56,258 nt of DNA from Neorhodopirellula pilleata (lineage in GTDB: Bacteria; Planctomycetota; Planctomycetia; Pirellulales; Pirellulaceae), in the NCBI RefSeq assembly GCF_007859915.1, contig NZ_SJPM01000023.1, forward strand, positions 1 to 56,258, written 5' to 3'. Shown here piece by piece: positions 16,218-24,980 of the stretch. Positions within the stretch are counted from its first letter, which is position 1, and the number at the start of each line of letters is the position of its first letter. Both the position numbers and the translations under genes were made by a program. A model generated the notes under the pieces. It was not told the DNA's origin. It worked only from the letters and a program-made list of their open reading frames with translations, and ran no database searches.

Positions 16218-17891
16218 ATGAATGATTCACCCGCTTCCGAACGCCCCCAGGAGACCAGTTCGCCATCCCGATCCGGGGCGGATCACGCAGTCAAAGATTC
16301 TCGCGTCCCCCAAGAGCAGTGGGGCAGTCGGATCGGTGTCGTATTGGCGGTCGCTGGGTCCGCCGTCGGACTTGGGAATTTCTTGCGTTTTCCTGGCCAA
16401 GCGGCCCAAAACGGTGGCGGCGCTTTTCTCTTGCCCTACTTCATTTCCCTGCTGGTTTTGGGCATTCCGCTGTGTTGGGCCGAATGGACGATGGGGCGTT
16501 TTGCGGGGATGCGAGGTTTCCATTCGGCACCGGGCGTCTTTAGCGTGATTTGTCGTTCGCCCAAGGCACGCTATCTCAGCGTTTTTGCGTTGTTGATCCC
16601 GTTGGTGATTTACATGTACTACATCGTGATCGAGGCCTGGTGCTTGTGTTATGCCTGGAACTACGCCACCGGGAATCTGATGATGGGTCGCGATGCCGCC
16701 GCGTACGAGTCGTTTTTTGATTCGATCGTCGGTGTCAAGCAAGACGGGCACGTGTTCGGTGCGGGTCGTAGTTTGCTGGTATTCATTGGGATCACGTTCG
16801 TTGCGAATTTCATCCTGATCTACCGAGGTGTGGCCAACGGCATCGAAACGTTCTGCAAGTTTGCGATCCCGATGATGGTCGTCTGTGCTCTTTGCGTTCT
16901 CGTCCGCGTGCTCACGCTCGATCGAGCATCGGTCAACGAAGGGCTCGGCTTCATGTGGAATCCGCAACCAGAGGCGCTGCTTAACCCGAAGACTTGGTTA
17001 GCCGCGTCGGGGCAGATCTTTTTCAGCCTCTCGGTCGGTTTTGGAGTGATCATCAATTACAGCAGTTATCTGACCAAGAAAGACGACGTCGTGTTGAGTG
17101 GTCTGACGGCGTCGAGCATGAACGAGTTTTTCGAAGTTTGCTTGGGTGGACTGATCACGTTACCGGCCGCTTTCATGTTCCTCGGAGCGGGGGTGGCGTC
17201 GTTCGGCACGTTTGCGTTGGGATTCAATGCGTTGCCCAACGTGTTCGCTCAAATGCCCGCCGGGCAACTCTTTGGGTTCTTGTGGTTCTTTATGTTGTTC
17301 CTCGCCGCGATCACGAGCAGCCTCTCGATGTTGCAACCGGTCATCGCTTTCTTGGAAGAGGGGTTCAACCTTGAACGTCACGCTTCAACGACATTCTTGG
17401 GTATCCTGACTTTGGGCGGCTCGTTTTTTGTCATTTACTTTTCGGCCGGTTTGAAAGCGCTCGATACGCTTGATTTTTGGGTCGGGACGTTGTTGATCTT
17501 TGTGCTAGCCATGATTCAGTCGGTCATTTACGGATGGATCTTCGGGATCGATGAAGGCGAGCGGCAAGCTCACATCGGAGCGAACATGCGAATTCCGCGT
17601 TTTGTTCAGTACATGCTCAAGTTTGTCGTGCCGATCTATCTCGGCGTGATCTTCATCTTTTTCTGTTATCTCAACGCACCGGGATACTTGGCATCGTTGG
17701 CGTCCGATTCGGTCGCCTCGATGTCGGTTTTGTTCATCATCGGCATGACTTGTTTATTGCTCCTGTTGATCCATTTGGCGGGGCAGAATTGGATTCGCGA
17801 TGGCAAGTTTGACTATCTCGAATCGTCCGATACCGTGTCGTCGAAAAGTTTTGTTGACGCTGAACCCACATCTTCAGGAGAAAACCGATGA
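16218..17891 (+). CDS. Sodium-dependent transporter, neurotransmitter:sodium symporter (NSS) family
   Basis: A 557-residue polytopic membrane protein. The family signature is in the first helix (IGVVLAVAGSAVGLGNFLRFP, broken by the substrate-binding unwound stretch), followed by GGGAFLLPYF. About 12 transmembrane helices can be seen by eye. NSS proteins import amino acids or related amines with sodium. GTG at 16212 precedes the preferred ATG at 16218. The stop overlaps the ATG of the small MetS-like gene (ATGA), so the two are coupled. Bacterial NSS transporters with such a partner include the methionine/alanine importer MetP, but the substrate cannot be read from sequence. Confidence 0.92.
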   Translation: MNDSPASERPQETSSPSRSGADHAVKDSRVPQEQWGSRIGVVLAVAGSAVGLGNFLRFPGQAAQNGGGAFLLPYFISLLVLGIPLCWAEWTMGRFAGMRGFHSAPGVFSVICRSPKARYLSVFALLIPLVIYMYYIVIEAWCLCYAWNYATGNLMMGRDAAAYESFFDSIVGVKQDGHVFGAGRSLLVFIGITFVANFILIYRGVANGIETFCKFAIPMMVVCALCVLVRVLTLDRASVNEGLGFMWNPQPEALLNPKTWLAASGQIFFSLSVGFGVIINYSSYLTKKDDVVLSGLTASSMNEFFEVCLGGLITLPAAFMFLGAGVASFGTFALGFNALPNVFAQMPAGQLFGFLWFFMLFLAAITSSLSMLQPVIAFLEEGFNLERHASTTFLGILTLGGSFFVIYFSAGLKALDTLDFWVGTLLIFVLAMIQSVIYGWIFGIDEGERQAHIGANMRIPRFVQYMLKFVVPIYLGVIFIFFCYLNAPGYLASLASDSVASMSVLFIIGMTCLLLLLIHLAGQNWIRDGKFDYLESSDTVSSKSFVDAEPTSSGENR

Positions 17892-18007
17892 CCTTTGGTG
17901 GAATGGTTGTGATGTGTCTTTCGATCGGCTCGGTGCTGGTGCTGCTTGGTTTTTGTCTTTACAAGACATTTACTCTGCCACCGGTCGACGAAGCGGAAGA
18001 CAGCTAA
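17888..18007 (+). CDS. Small single-pass membrane protein, MetS-like NSS transporter subunit
   Basis: A 39-residue protein starting MTFGGMVVMCLSIGSVLVL and ending in an acidic tail (DEAEDS). It has one transmembrane helix (about residues 5-25). Its ATG overlaps the TGA of the transporter by the ATGA arrangement. Size, topology and position match the MetS family of small NSS-associated subunits; similarity at residue level cannot be judged by eye. It is too short for most automatic length cut-offs. Confidence 0.72.
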   Translation: MTFGGMVVMCLSIGSVLVLLGFCLYKTFTLPPVDEAEDS

Positions 18008-18036
18008 GCAACTTAAAACGGCTACGCCGTAAACAT

Positions 18037-18358
18037 ACAAGCCCGACGCGCAACGGTCGGTGATTGAATCGTTTAACGGCAAGCCGCAGGCGACCGAGTT
18101 TGAAAACGCAGTCGCCTGCGGCTTGCCGTTAAACAAAAACGCCCAAACGTGCACTCAATCAACACGCCGGCAAGCGAGTGGATTCGCTTGTATTGCGAAG
18201 TTTGGAGTGGATTCCCTCGCTCGCCGGCATGTTGATTTAATTAGCCGTACCGCGTTAGCGGCGGTTAACGGTACGCCAACCGGGGCTAACGCCCATCGGC
18301 TAATTGCATAATTCGGTATCCGAATAAATCAACAGGCAGTCGCGCGTCGGGCTTGTAT
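18037..18358. repeat. Nested foldback repeat cluster
   Basis: Outer arms at 18037-18071 and 18323-18358 pair (ACAAGCCCGACGCGC with GCGCGTCGGGCTTGT). They enclose three further palindromes: GTTTAACGGCAAGCCGCAGG (from 18071) with its complement ending 18134; TCAACACGCCGGC (18158 onward) with GCCGGCATGTTGA near 18224-18236; and AATTAGCCGTACCGCG/GGTACG with a distal GGCTAATT at 18298-18305. The remaining bases of the 18008-18527 gap show no gene. Confidence 0.85.
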
Positions 18359-18527
18359 CAATTGCCTTAAAAAAACACCGAATGCGGTGATAACTGATGT
18401 AGAGGACTGCGAAGCTTAGAGTCGATCCATCTGCCGGAGTGGTTTGGCATCAATCATGCACATTCGTCTGATCAACCACGACCGCGATGTTGCGGTTGTG
18501 GAATCACCCCACATGAAAGGACGAAAC

Positions 18528-19814
18528 ATGAACAAGACAACTTTCCGAACCTTCCGGCGGATTGCCGTCGCCACCGCACTGACGACCGCGATGACTGGTG
18601 CCTCCGTGTCGGCCCAAGACTCCGTCCGTGACCGTCTGAGCCCCGGGAATGGAGCTGATTGGGCGGGCGAGATCCACGCCGGTCCGAATGAGTACGATCA
18701 ATCGGTCGATCGTAACCGCTACGACAACGAGTATTACGGTTACGGTAATAACAGCGGATACCAGCAACGCTCGGCCAGCCCGAGTTATTATCGCGATGGT
18801 CGCACGGGGCGTTACTTTTACTTAGATGACAACAACCGCGCGGTCTTCGACCAATCGAACAGCCAAATCACTGGCCGATCGACCATCTCGCCGGGGCGTG
18901 TTGAGCCACAACGTGGCCAGTTTCAGTCGAATCAGTTTTCGGGTAACCCGGGGCAATGGCAATCCAGCCAAGGCCAACCCCAGTACAACCAAGGCCAACC
19001 TCAGTACAACCAAGGCCAACCCCAGTACAACCAAAGTCAGCCCCAGTACAGCCAAGGTCAGCCTCAGTCATGGAACGAAGGAAATCAAGGCAACCAGGGT
19101 CAAAACAATCAGGGACCACTTTTGGGTGTCGCTCTCGAAGACACTGACCAGGGTATCCGCGTTGTGAATGTGGCTCGCAACTCAGCCGCCCAACAGGCCG
19201 GAATCCAGCCTGGAGATGTGATCGTCGAGTTCAACGGGAACGCTTACAGTGACCTCAGCGCCGGCACATTCACGTCCAAGGTCGGCCAAATGAATCCCGG
19301 CGATCAACTCACGTTGGTCGTTAAACGCAACGGCCAAGATCGACAGTTGAAAGCGACTCTTGGTGGGCAACCGTCCAACAAGCGTTACCAATCCGCAAAG
19401 TCGCCGATGCAGGACGAGTCTCCACAGGCGATCAAGCAACGACTCGAAGAGTTGCGAACGAAAGTGGATCGGTTGGAGCAAAAGCTTGACGAGATGACGC
19501 AGTCGAATCCCACCAACACGAGTGATGCTTCGGCGCAGGCAGGTGAAAACAAGTCGAACCAGCCTAGCGAAGAATCGAGTACGACGAATCAGTCCGAAGC
19601 AGATCCGAACGATAGTTCGTCGAGTGCTAAATCGTCGAGTGCTAAATCGTCGAGTGCTAAATCGTCGAGTGCTAAAAACGAGGCTGACAACGGCGAAGGT
19701 GCACCTGACCAGCAGCCTCCTACGCCCAACGGTCAACCTCCCGCGCCCAACGGTGGATCCGATCAAAGCGGATCGAACGAGAACGACTCGAACCAAAACG
19801 ATTCGAACAGCTAA
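18528..19814 (+). CDS. Secreted PDZ-domain protein with low-complexity repeats
   Basis: A 428-residue protein with an N-terminal signal peptide (residues 1-26, ending SVSA-Q). AAAGGA lies about 9 bases before the ATG at 18528; an earlier in-frame ATG at 18444 would bury the signal peptide. Residues 60-130 are Tyr/Asn/Ser-rich. A QGQPQYN heptad repeats five times (about 147-181). A single PDZ domain follows (about 203-285: LLGVALEDTDQGIRVVNV, then GIQPGDVIVEFNG). A short coiled coil (about 305-325) and an SSAK/Asn/Gln-rich tail end the protein. No protease domain is present, so it is a scaffold or binding protein in the envelope. A clear terminator follows. Confidence 0.85.
   Translation: MNKTTFRTFRRIAVATALTTAMTGASVSAQDSVRDRLSPGNGADWAGEIHAGPNEYDQSVDRNRYDNEYYGYGNNSGYQQRSASPSYYRDGRTGRYFYLDDNNRAVFDQSNSQITGRSTISPGRVEPQRGQFQSNQFSGNPGQWQSSQGQPQYNQGQPQYNQGQPQYNQSQPQYSQGQPQSWNEGNQGNQGQNNQGPLLGVALEDTDQGIRVVNVARNSAAQQAGIQPGDVIVEFNGNAYSDLSAGTFTSKVGQMNPGDQLTLVVKRNGQDRQLKATLGGQPSNKRYQSAKSPMQDESPQAIKQRLEELRTKVDRLEQKLDEMTQSNPTNTSDASAQAGENKSNQPSEESSTTNQSEADPNDSSSSAKSSSAKSSSAKSSSAKNEADNGEGAPDQQPPTPNGQPPAPNGGSDQSGSNENDSNQNDSNS
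18969..19070 (+). repeat. 21-bp coding tandem repeat (QGQPQYN units)
   Basis: Five units of 21 bases with consensus CAAGGCCAACCYCAGTACAA plus C. The first three are nearly identical at the DNA level, the last two diverged. The frame is maintained inside the PDZ protein gene. Confidence 0.92.
19618..19677 (+). repeat. 15-bp coding tandem repeat (SSSAK units)
   Basis: Four perfect copies of TCGTCGAGTGCTAAA in frame within the C-terminal tail of the PDZ protein gene. Perfect identity points to recent slippage. Confidence 0.95.
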
Positions 19815-19850
19815 TCCAGTTCGTTGCGCCGTTTGGCTTTCAAAGAATGC

Positions 19851-19886
19851 AAGCCGGTGACGAAATTGTTCGTCACCGGCTTTTTT
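19851..19886 (+). terminator. Rho-independent terminator after the PDZ protein gene
   Basis: A 14-bp perfect stem (AAGCCGGTGACGAA at 19851-19864 and its complement at 19869-19882), a 4-base loop, and a run of six T at 19881-19886. It lies 37 bases after the stop codon. Confidence 0.92.
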
Positions 19887-20038
19887 CATGCCATGGTGGT
19901 GGACCTTCTCGACACATTCTCCGAACCGAACTAACGCGATAGTTCGGCACAACCATTGCATCGCCGCTGCGCGTCTCCGGTCCCTTTAACGGCCGGAATC
20001 TTTAAATTTCTCGACTCAACGTTTTAGAAGGAGTGACC

Positions 20039-20659
20039 ATGTTCTATCACGACGGCGGCAAGCTACAGTACCCAGTTAAAGTTGAAAAACCCAATCCGGT
20101 CTTCGCCAGAGCGTTACAGCAAGCGATCGGCGGCATCCAAGGTGAAATCCGTGTCTGCTTGCAGTATCTCTTTCAAGCTTGGGGTTCTCGCGGCCCGACG
20201 AAGTACCGCGACATGCTCTTGGAAACCGGCACCGAAGAGATCGCGCACATCGAGATGTTATGCACCGCCGTGGCGCTCAATCTGGAAGGCGCGCCGACCG
20301 AACAAGATGAGGCGGCCAAAGACCCGATGATCGCGGCGGTCATGGGCGGGATGGAATTTCAACATGTTCTGACGACCGCCATGGCGGCGATGCCGATCGA
20401 CAGCAGCGGCGTGCCGTTCAATTGCTCGCACGTATACGCCAGCGGCAACGGGGCGGCCGACATGCTCGCAAATGCGATGGCCGAATCCACCGGTCGGATG
20501 CTTGCTTGTCAACTCTACAAGATGACGGACGATCCCGGCATGAAAGACATGCTCAAGTTCATGATCGCCCGCGATATCATGCACCAAAACCAATGGCTGG
20601 CCGCGTGGGAAGACATGGGCGGTCGATCGAACCATCCGATCCCCAAAAAGAACAGATGA
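20039..20659 (+). CDS. Manganese catalase (CotJC-like, short form)
   Basis: A 206-residue ferritin-like four-helix protein of the dimanganese catalase family, which converts hydrogen peroxide to water and oxygen. Candidate ligands fall at Glu36, Glu67, His70, Glu149 and His182, one residue offset from the known Lactobacillus plantarum enzyme. The outer-sphere Glu of that enzyme aligns with Asp179 (ARDIMHQ). It lacks the long C-terminal tail of full-length catalases and is close in size to CotJC. AGGAG ends 6 bases before the ATG at 20039. The upstream gene ends in a terminator, so this gene has its own promoter. Confidence 0.88.
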   Translation: MFYHDGGKLQYPVKVEKPNPVFARALQQAIGGIQGEIRVCLQYLFQAWGSRGPTKYRDMLLETGTEEIAHIEMLCTAVALNLEGAPTEQDEAAKDPMIAAVMGGMEFQHVLTTAMAAMPIDSSGVPFNCSHVYASGNGAADMLANAMAESTGRMLACQLYKMTDDPGMKDMLKFMIARDIMHQNQWLAAWEDMGGRSNHPIPKKNR

Positions 20660-20716
20660 GCGCCGGGTCCATCGTTGATTCTCTCAAACGCACCGCCTCG
20701 AAGATCAACAACGCGA

Positions 20717-21142
20717 TCACTTAGTGAAAAACAGAACAGAAAGAACGCCGGAAACTATGCCTTGAAATGGCCCTAACCACAAGTTGGCAATGCTCATCGT
20801 TTGGATCAAATCGAAGGGCACCAAAGCTTCCAGCAAAAAGGTTGTAACGACCGCCACCAAATAAGCGGTCAGTACCATCAGGACAAGACGATGGTAAACC
20901 AACTTTACCATCGTCGGATCGGGGTGAGGGTTCATTGCGTTGGCACCGATCACCGACAAAATGAGTGACGCCGTGGGGATCAAGTGTGGCAGCACCCATC
21001 CTAGGATACTCGTCCAATCTTGAGGATCTCGCACATCGCGTGTTAAACAAATCGTGATAGCAAAAAGCAGGATGCCAATGGATCCGGCTAGCCACACCTG
21101 CAGTATTCGCCAGCGGGACTGTTCGAGTGATATGGTTTTCAT
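20717..21142 (-). CDS. Small integral membrane protein of unknown function
   Basis: A 141-residue protein with four predicted transmembrane helices (about residues 13-33, 44-66, 84-106, 117-138). Start MKTISLEQSRWRILQVWLAG. I recognise no family. It ends convergently with the Mn catalase gene, 58 bases after its stop. A gap of 34 bases separates it from the end of the HEAT/PDZ gene upstream on the same strand, so the two may be cotranscribed. Confidence 0.68.
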   Translation of the reverse strand: MKTISLEQSRWRILQVWLAGSIGILLFAITICLTRDVRDPQDWTSILGWVLPHLIPTASLILSVIGANAMNPHPDPTMVKLVYHRLVLMVLTAYLVAVVTTFLLEALVPFDLIQTMSIANLWLGPFQGIVSGVLSVLFFTK

Positions 21143-21176
21143 TTCAAAATGACCGACGTGCTTGGAGTGGCGCGGC

Positions 21177-23180
21177 CTAGCGTCGAGAATTGAGGTGATG
21201 GGCGACCGCGTGAAGATTTGCGAGTTGAAGATGCTCTAAGGCAGATAACGCAACATGACAGGAAACCTCATTGCGTGTTTCGCAGACTGCAAAACGACCA
21301 CCGAGCCGCCGTTCAAATTGGTAAACCAAAACGTGAATGAAGTGATCATTGACCGGAATCCCTTTCGTCTCGTTGGGGAGCACCCGGCAAGTTCCTTGTA
21401 ACGAATGAAGATCATCTGCCGCCATCATTTGTCGGCGTTGGTTCTGAAGTGATTCCTGATCGGTCACGATGAATGCAAACAGACGATGTGTCCCCGGCTT
21501 GGCGTAGAGTAGATGGTCGAAACAATCCCATAGCGATCGAGCCGGCAGCTTGTGCCTCGTCCAACGTGTCGGATCACTCGGGCTATCGCCGCGAAAGGAA
21601 CTGCCTCGAAGCGGACCATCGGTATGAATCCGTTCAAGTGACGTGACCAAGGCAAAACCACCAGGGGCATTCATGACGTGATTCTCTCGGAACCCTGAGA
21701 ACTGAAGGTCGCTCTGGATCCAATGAAAAACATCTTCCATCGTCTTAGCATCTGGATGAACTTGTTTCACATCCAATGTCTCCCAAGCGGCAATTTGCTG
21801 CGGAGGTGGCCAGAAGTCGGCCAGACGCTCGCCGTCGTCCGGCTTGCCACCATCTCGACACGGTGGAGTGATCGGTCCGCTTTCGTCCGTGTTGGCACTC
21901 GACGCTTCACACGCCATACAGCGTGCGTCTTCGTCAATGGACGCTTGAAGCAATCGGCGAATCTCATCCATCTGTCGGTCAAAGTCACGTTGCGTTAGGC
22001 CATCCATCAACGCTTTGAGGATCAATGGGTCGGACTGAGCGGCAATGGGATCATAATGGACGGCGAGTCTTGCGGCCGCGAATCGCACGGTGGGGAAGGC
22101 ATCAGTCGTTAGCGCACCTAGTTGGCGATATAGCTCATCGTTCATAAACTCGTTGGTGATCGACTCAAGCGATTCAAGTCGTTCGAGAACGTCTGGATGC
22201 CGCAACCCGATAGCTATCCGCTCGACCGACGGAGACTCCGGTGCAGTTTCAGGTAAACCAGTTGCACGGCTAGGGGCAGTTGACGCGTCTAACGGCGGCG
22301 GTCCGGTTGCATTTTCGCTGGCGACGATCGCAGAAGCGACGCGGCGCACCAAGGGATTGTCATGTTGAAGGTGCTGGTGAAAAAACTCATTGGATTGAGG
22401 CGTTAGGATGCGGATCGTCGCGGCAGCTTGCTCGCAGACTTTGGTTGCATGATGTTGCCAGTATTCATCTTTTGCCTCGATCGAACGATGTCCCACTCGA
22501 ACAGCCAAATGCACCAAGTGGTTTCCTCGTCGAACCGTCATCTGTACATGATCTGCGGGTTTGGAATAGGTCACCAACGAAGTGAATTGGCTCCGAGAGA
22601 ACACATCGGTGTGATTCAAGCGAACCAGCACGTCGTCTTTTTTGAATCCCGCCGCAGCGGCCGGTGAATTTTTGATCGTCCCACGGACCGTGACGCCTTG
22701 TCGGTCATTCCGATCGGCAAGGTACAAACCAACATAACCAGGTTGGTCGACGATCCGAGTGTCGGTCAACATGGGCGTGAGTGTGTCCACTGCTTCCGGA
22801 CCACACTTGGCCAGCGCCGCCATGGCTTGTGCGCGAAGTCGCTGGTCATAGTGCTTGAGTGAGGGCGCAATCGCCGCAGCAATCTGTCGACGATAGGGTG
22901 CCGCTTCCCGTGTCGCGGCGATCTCGCCCAAAGTCGCGACTATATATCGCCGCACTCGAGCATCCGGAGCGGCTAACGCGGCGAAGAGTTGATTGATATT
23001 CGCAACGCTTGGATGAATTTGCTCGATGTCATAAGCAGCCGATTCGCTGATGGCCGGATCGGTATGCTGCAGTCGTTGCAACCATTGATCGGCTGTTTCG
23101 GTAAAACCAGCATTCTCGCCGCCCAATGAAATTGCCAGAACGATCATCCACTGCGTTGTAAGTCGTCTTCGATCGAACAT
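21177..23180 (-). CDS. Secreted HEAT-repeat and PDZ-domain protein
   Basis: A 667-residue protein. GGAGAGG lies 8 bases before the ATG at 23180; the frame extends further upstream but those residues look non-coding. A signal peptide covers residues 1-28. HEAT-like helical repeats follow (about 35-150, ALAAPDARVRRYIVATLGEIA). A PDZ domain is at about 160-245 (GVTVRGTIKNSPAAAAGFKKDDVLVRLNHTD), and more HEAT-like helices at 250-420. The C-terminal 230 residues form a domain I do not recognise, with CMAC and other scattered cysteines. It may be an envelope scaffold; no catalytic motif is seen. Confidence 0.8.
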   Translation of the reverse strand: MFDRRRLTTQWMIVLAISLGGENAGFTETADQWLQRLQHTDPAISESAAYDIEQIHPSVANINQLFAALAAPDARVRRYIVATLGEIAATREAAPYRRQIAAAIAPSLKHYDQRLRAQAMAALAKCGPEAVDTLTPMLTDTRIVDQPGYVGLYLADRNDRQGVTVRGTIKNSPAAAAGFKKDDVLVRLNHTDVFSRSQFTSLVTYSKPADHVQMTVRRGNHLVHLAVRVGHRSIEAKDEYWQHHATKVCEQAAATIRILTPQSNEFFHQHLQHDNPLVRRVASAIVASENATGPPPLDASTAPSRATGLPETAPESPSVERIAIGLRHPDVLERLESLESITNEFMNDELYRQLGALTTDAFPTVRFAAARLAVHYDPIAAQSDPLILKALMDGLTQRDFDRQMDEIRRLLQASIDEDARCMACEASSANTDESGPITPPCRDGGKPDDGERLADFWPPPQQIAAWETLDVKQVHPDAKTMEDVFHWIQSDLQFSGFRENHVMNAPGGFALVTSLERIHTDGPLRGSSFRGDSPSDPTRWTRHKLPARSLWDCFDHLLYAKPGTHRLFAFIVTDQESLQNQRRQMMAADDLHSLQGTCRVLPNETKGIPVNDHFIHVLVYQFERRLGGRFAVCETRNEVSCHVALSALEHLQLANLHAVAHHLNSRR

Positions 23181-23292
23181 TCCTGTACCTCTCCTTCGAC
23201 ACCTGAGTCGCTTGGCAGGTCGCCGATCAAGGGGGTACAGGTTTCCACCAGGCGGGGAAAGGCGGATCGTCCAAATTTTGAACGTTTTTTGA

Positions 23293-23535
23293 CTAACTTT
23301 CTTGTGTCTGTTTCTGCAGCTTGTGGAACAGGACCATCCCAACTGAAACCGTTATCACGGCGGCGAACACCCAGGCGTGTGTCGGTTCGCTGAGGTAGTG
23401 CCACAGGGAATTGCCTTGGCCGGGCGGTGTGTGCCCGTGACCTTCGTGACCCATGACGGTCCCGACGCCCGAAAGGCTGATTGAGCTGAAAAATACGACG
23501 CAAATGGCCTGGAAACGTGACATTGGCAATTTCAT
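23293..23535 (-). CDS. Small exported His-rich membrane protein
   Basis: An 80-residue protein with a signal peptide or first helix (FQAICVVFFSSISLSGVG), then the His motif GHEGHGHTPPGQG, and a second hydrophobic helix (WVFAAVITVSVGMVLF) with a short basic end. A His motif directly after a signal sequence suggests metal binding (Ni, Co or Cu) in the periplasm, which is inference. The frame extends to 23706, but the ATG at 23535 puts the signal peptide at the N-terminus. It is upstream of the HEAT/PDZ gene on the same strand and divergent from rlmN. Confidence 0.65.
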   Translation of the reverse strand: MKLPMSRFQAICVVFFSSISLSGVGTVMGHEGHGHTPPGQGNSLWHYLSEPTHAWVFAAVITVSVGMVLFHKLQKQTQES

Positions 23536-23689
23536 GGTGGGAAGGAGCGGGGCAAAGTGACCGGATTGTCGCCAAAGATGGCTGAAAGACGAGGGGGGAA
23601 GACGCACGTTTTTGGGCTGACGAAACGGAATCGTTGGGTTTATCTTGATGGGCTCGCTTTGCATGATCTTTTCGGTTTGGTTCGTCCCT

Positions 23690-24811
23690 ATGACTTCGCT
23701 CCCCATTTTAAGTTCGCCCCAACCCGCTGACGATCAACCGGGTGCGGCACGTAGGTCGAGCAAGCCTCATTGGCTCGATTTGACGGAAGACCAACTCATA
23801 GAATGGTTAAGTGATCGGGGTCACCCCAAGTTTCGCGCCAAACAAATCCGCCGATGGGTTTATACGGGACGGGCCGAGACGTTCGAACAGATGACCGATC
23901 TGCCCGCCAAGTTGCGGGCGGATTTGGCGGACGCGTTCGAATTGTTCACCGGCAGTCAGGCGTGCGTTTCCACGTCCCCCGATGGTACCGAAAAGATTCT
24001 AGTCCGCCTGCATGACGGGGGCGAAGTCGAATGTGTGCTGTTGAGAGACGGCGCTCGGCGAAGTATCTGCGTCAGCAGTCAGGTCGGTTGTGCGATGGGA
24101 TGCGTGTTTTGCGCCAGCGGTCTCGACGGCGTGGATCGCAATCTCACCCGCGGCGAGATTCTCGAGCAAATGCTGCGACTGCAACATCGCTTACCCGCCG
24201 ACGAGCGACTCAGTCATATCGTGATGATGGGCATGGGCGAGCCGCTCGCGAACTTGCCGGGAGTGCTCGGTGCGTTGGACGTCGCCCGCGACGAAAACGG
24301 ACTCGGCATCAGCCCGCGACGGATCACGATCAGCACTGTGGGTTTGCCTCCGGCGATCGATAAGTTGGCGAAAGTGGGTATCCCCTATAATCTCGCGGTC
24401 AGCTTACACGCCCCCAACGATGAGCTTCGAAGTCGACTCGTTCCGGTCAATCGAAAGATCGGTATCGAACCGGTGCTCAGCGCCGCCGATCGATACTTTG
24501 AAAGTTCCGGACGGCGACTCACGTTCGAGTACGTGTTGCTCGGCGGAATTAACGACTCCGAACAATGCGCTCACGAGTTAACCGGAATCTTACGCGGTCG
24601 CTCGGTGATGATGAATGTGATCCCCTACAACCCGGTCGAAGGATTGCCGTATGTCACCCCGAGCAACCGATCCATCACGCGTTTCAAACAGATTCTTGAA
24701 TCATCGGGGATCAACGTCAATTTCCGACAACGTAAGGGCAATGAAATCAATGCGGCCTGTGGTCAGTTAAGACGCAACCGTCAAAGCCCGCAGTCAGACT
24801 CGCACGCGTAA
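23690..24811 (+). CDS. rlmN: 23S rRNA/tRNA (adenine-C2) methyltransferase RlmN, radical SAM enzyme
   Basis: A 373-residue radical SAM protein that methylates C2 of A2503 in 23S rRNA and of A37 in some tRNAs. The iron-sulfur motif CxxxCxxC is present (CAMGCVFC). Family landmarks are QIRRWVYTGRAETFEQMTDL, VMMGMGEPLANL, ISTVGLPPAI and the C-terminal GNEINAACGQL with the methyl-carrying Cys; the second catalytic Cys is in VECVLL. I prefer the ATG at 23690 over 23645/23648, since the earlier residues do not look like the family. Likely monocistronic. Confidence 0.95.
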   Translation: MTSLPILSSPQPADDQPGAARRSSKPHWLDLTEDQLIEWLSDRGHPKFRAKQIRRWVYTGRAETFEQMTDLPAKLRADLADAFELFTGSQACVSTSPDGTEKILVRLHDGGEVECVLLRDGARRSICVSSQVGCAMGCVFCASGLDGVDRNLTRGEILEQMLRLQHRLPADERLSHIVMMGMGEPLANLPGVLGALDVARDENGLGISPRRITISTVGLPPAIDKLAKVGIPYNLAVSLHAPNDELRSRLVPVNRKIGIEPVLSAADRYFESSGRRLTFEYVLLGGINDSEQCAHELTGILRGRSVMMNVIPYNPVEGLPYVTPSNRSITRFKQILESSGINVNFRQRKGNEINAACGQLRRNRQSPQSDSHA

Positions 24812-24852
24812 GCACGTCTAGTGAAGTGATTCGGTTTATGAGCCGTTTTGGT

Positions 24853-24980
24853 GCTAACGGTCTGTTGATTTAGTCGTAAACCGAATGACAACCATTAGCC
24901 GATGGGCGTTAACCCCGGTTAACGGCCGTGTAAACCGCCGCTAACGCGGTACGGCTAATTAAATCAACAGCCCGCTAGCG
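24853..24980. repeat. Foldback repeat, TGTTGATTTA family, CGATGGGCGTTAACC core
   Basis: Outer arms GCTAACGGTCTGTTGATTTA (24853 onward) and AAATCAACAGCCCGCTAGC near 24961-24979 enclose an inner palindrome (ATTAGCCGATGGGCGTTAAC and GCTAACGCGGTACGGCTAAT). Its right arm is shared with the next element. Confidence 0.85.

Noticed and set aside
19182..19961. Reverse 259-residue frame with RRFSTRRFSTRRFSTRR repeats.
   Set aside because: It is the complement of the SSSAK repeat and PDZ coding region of the gene on the plus strand.
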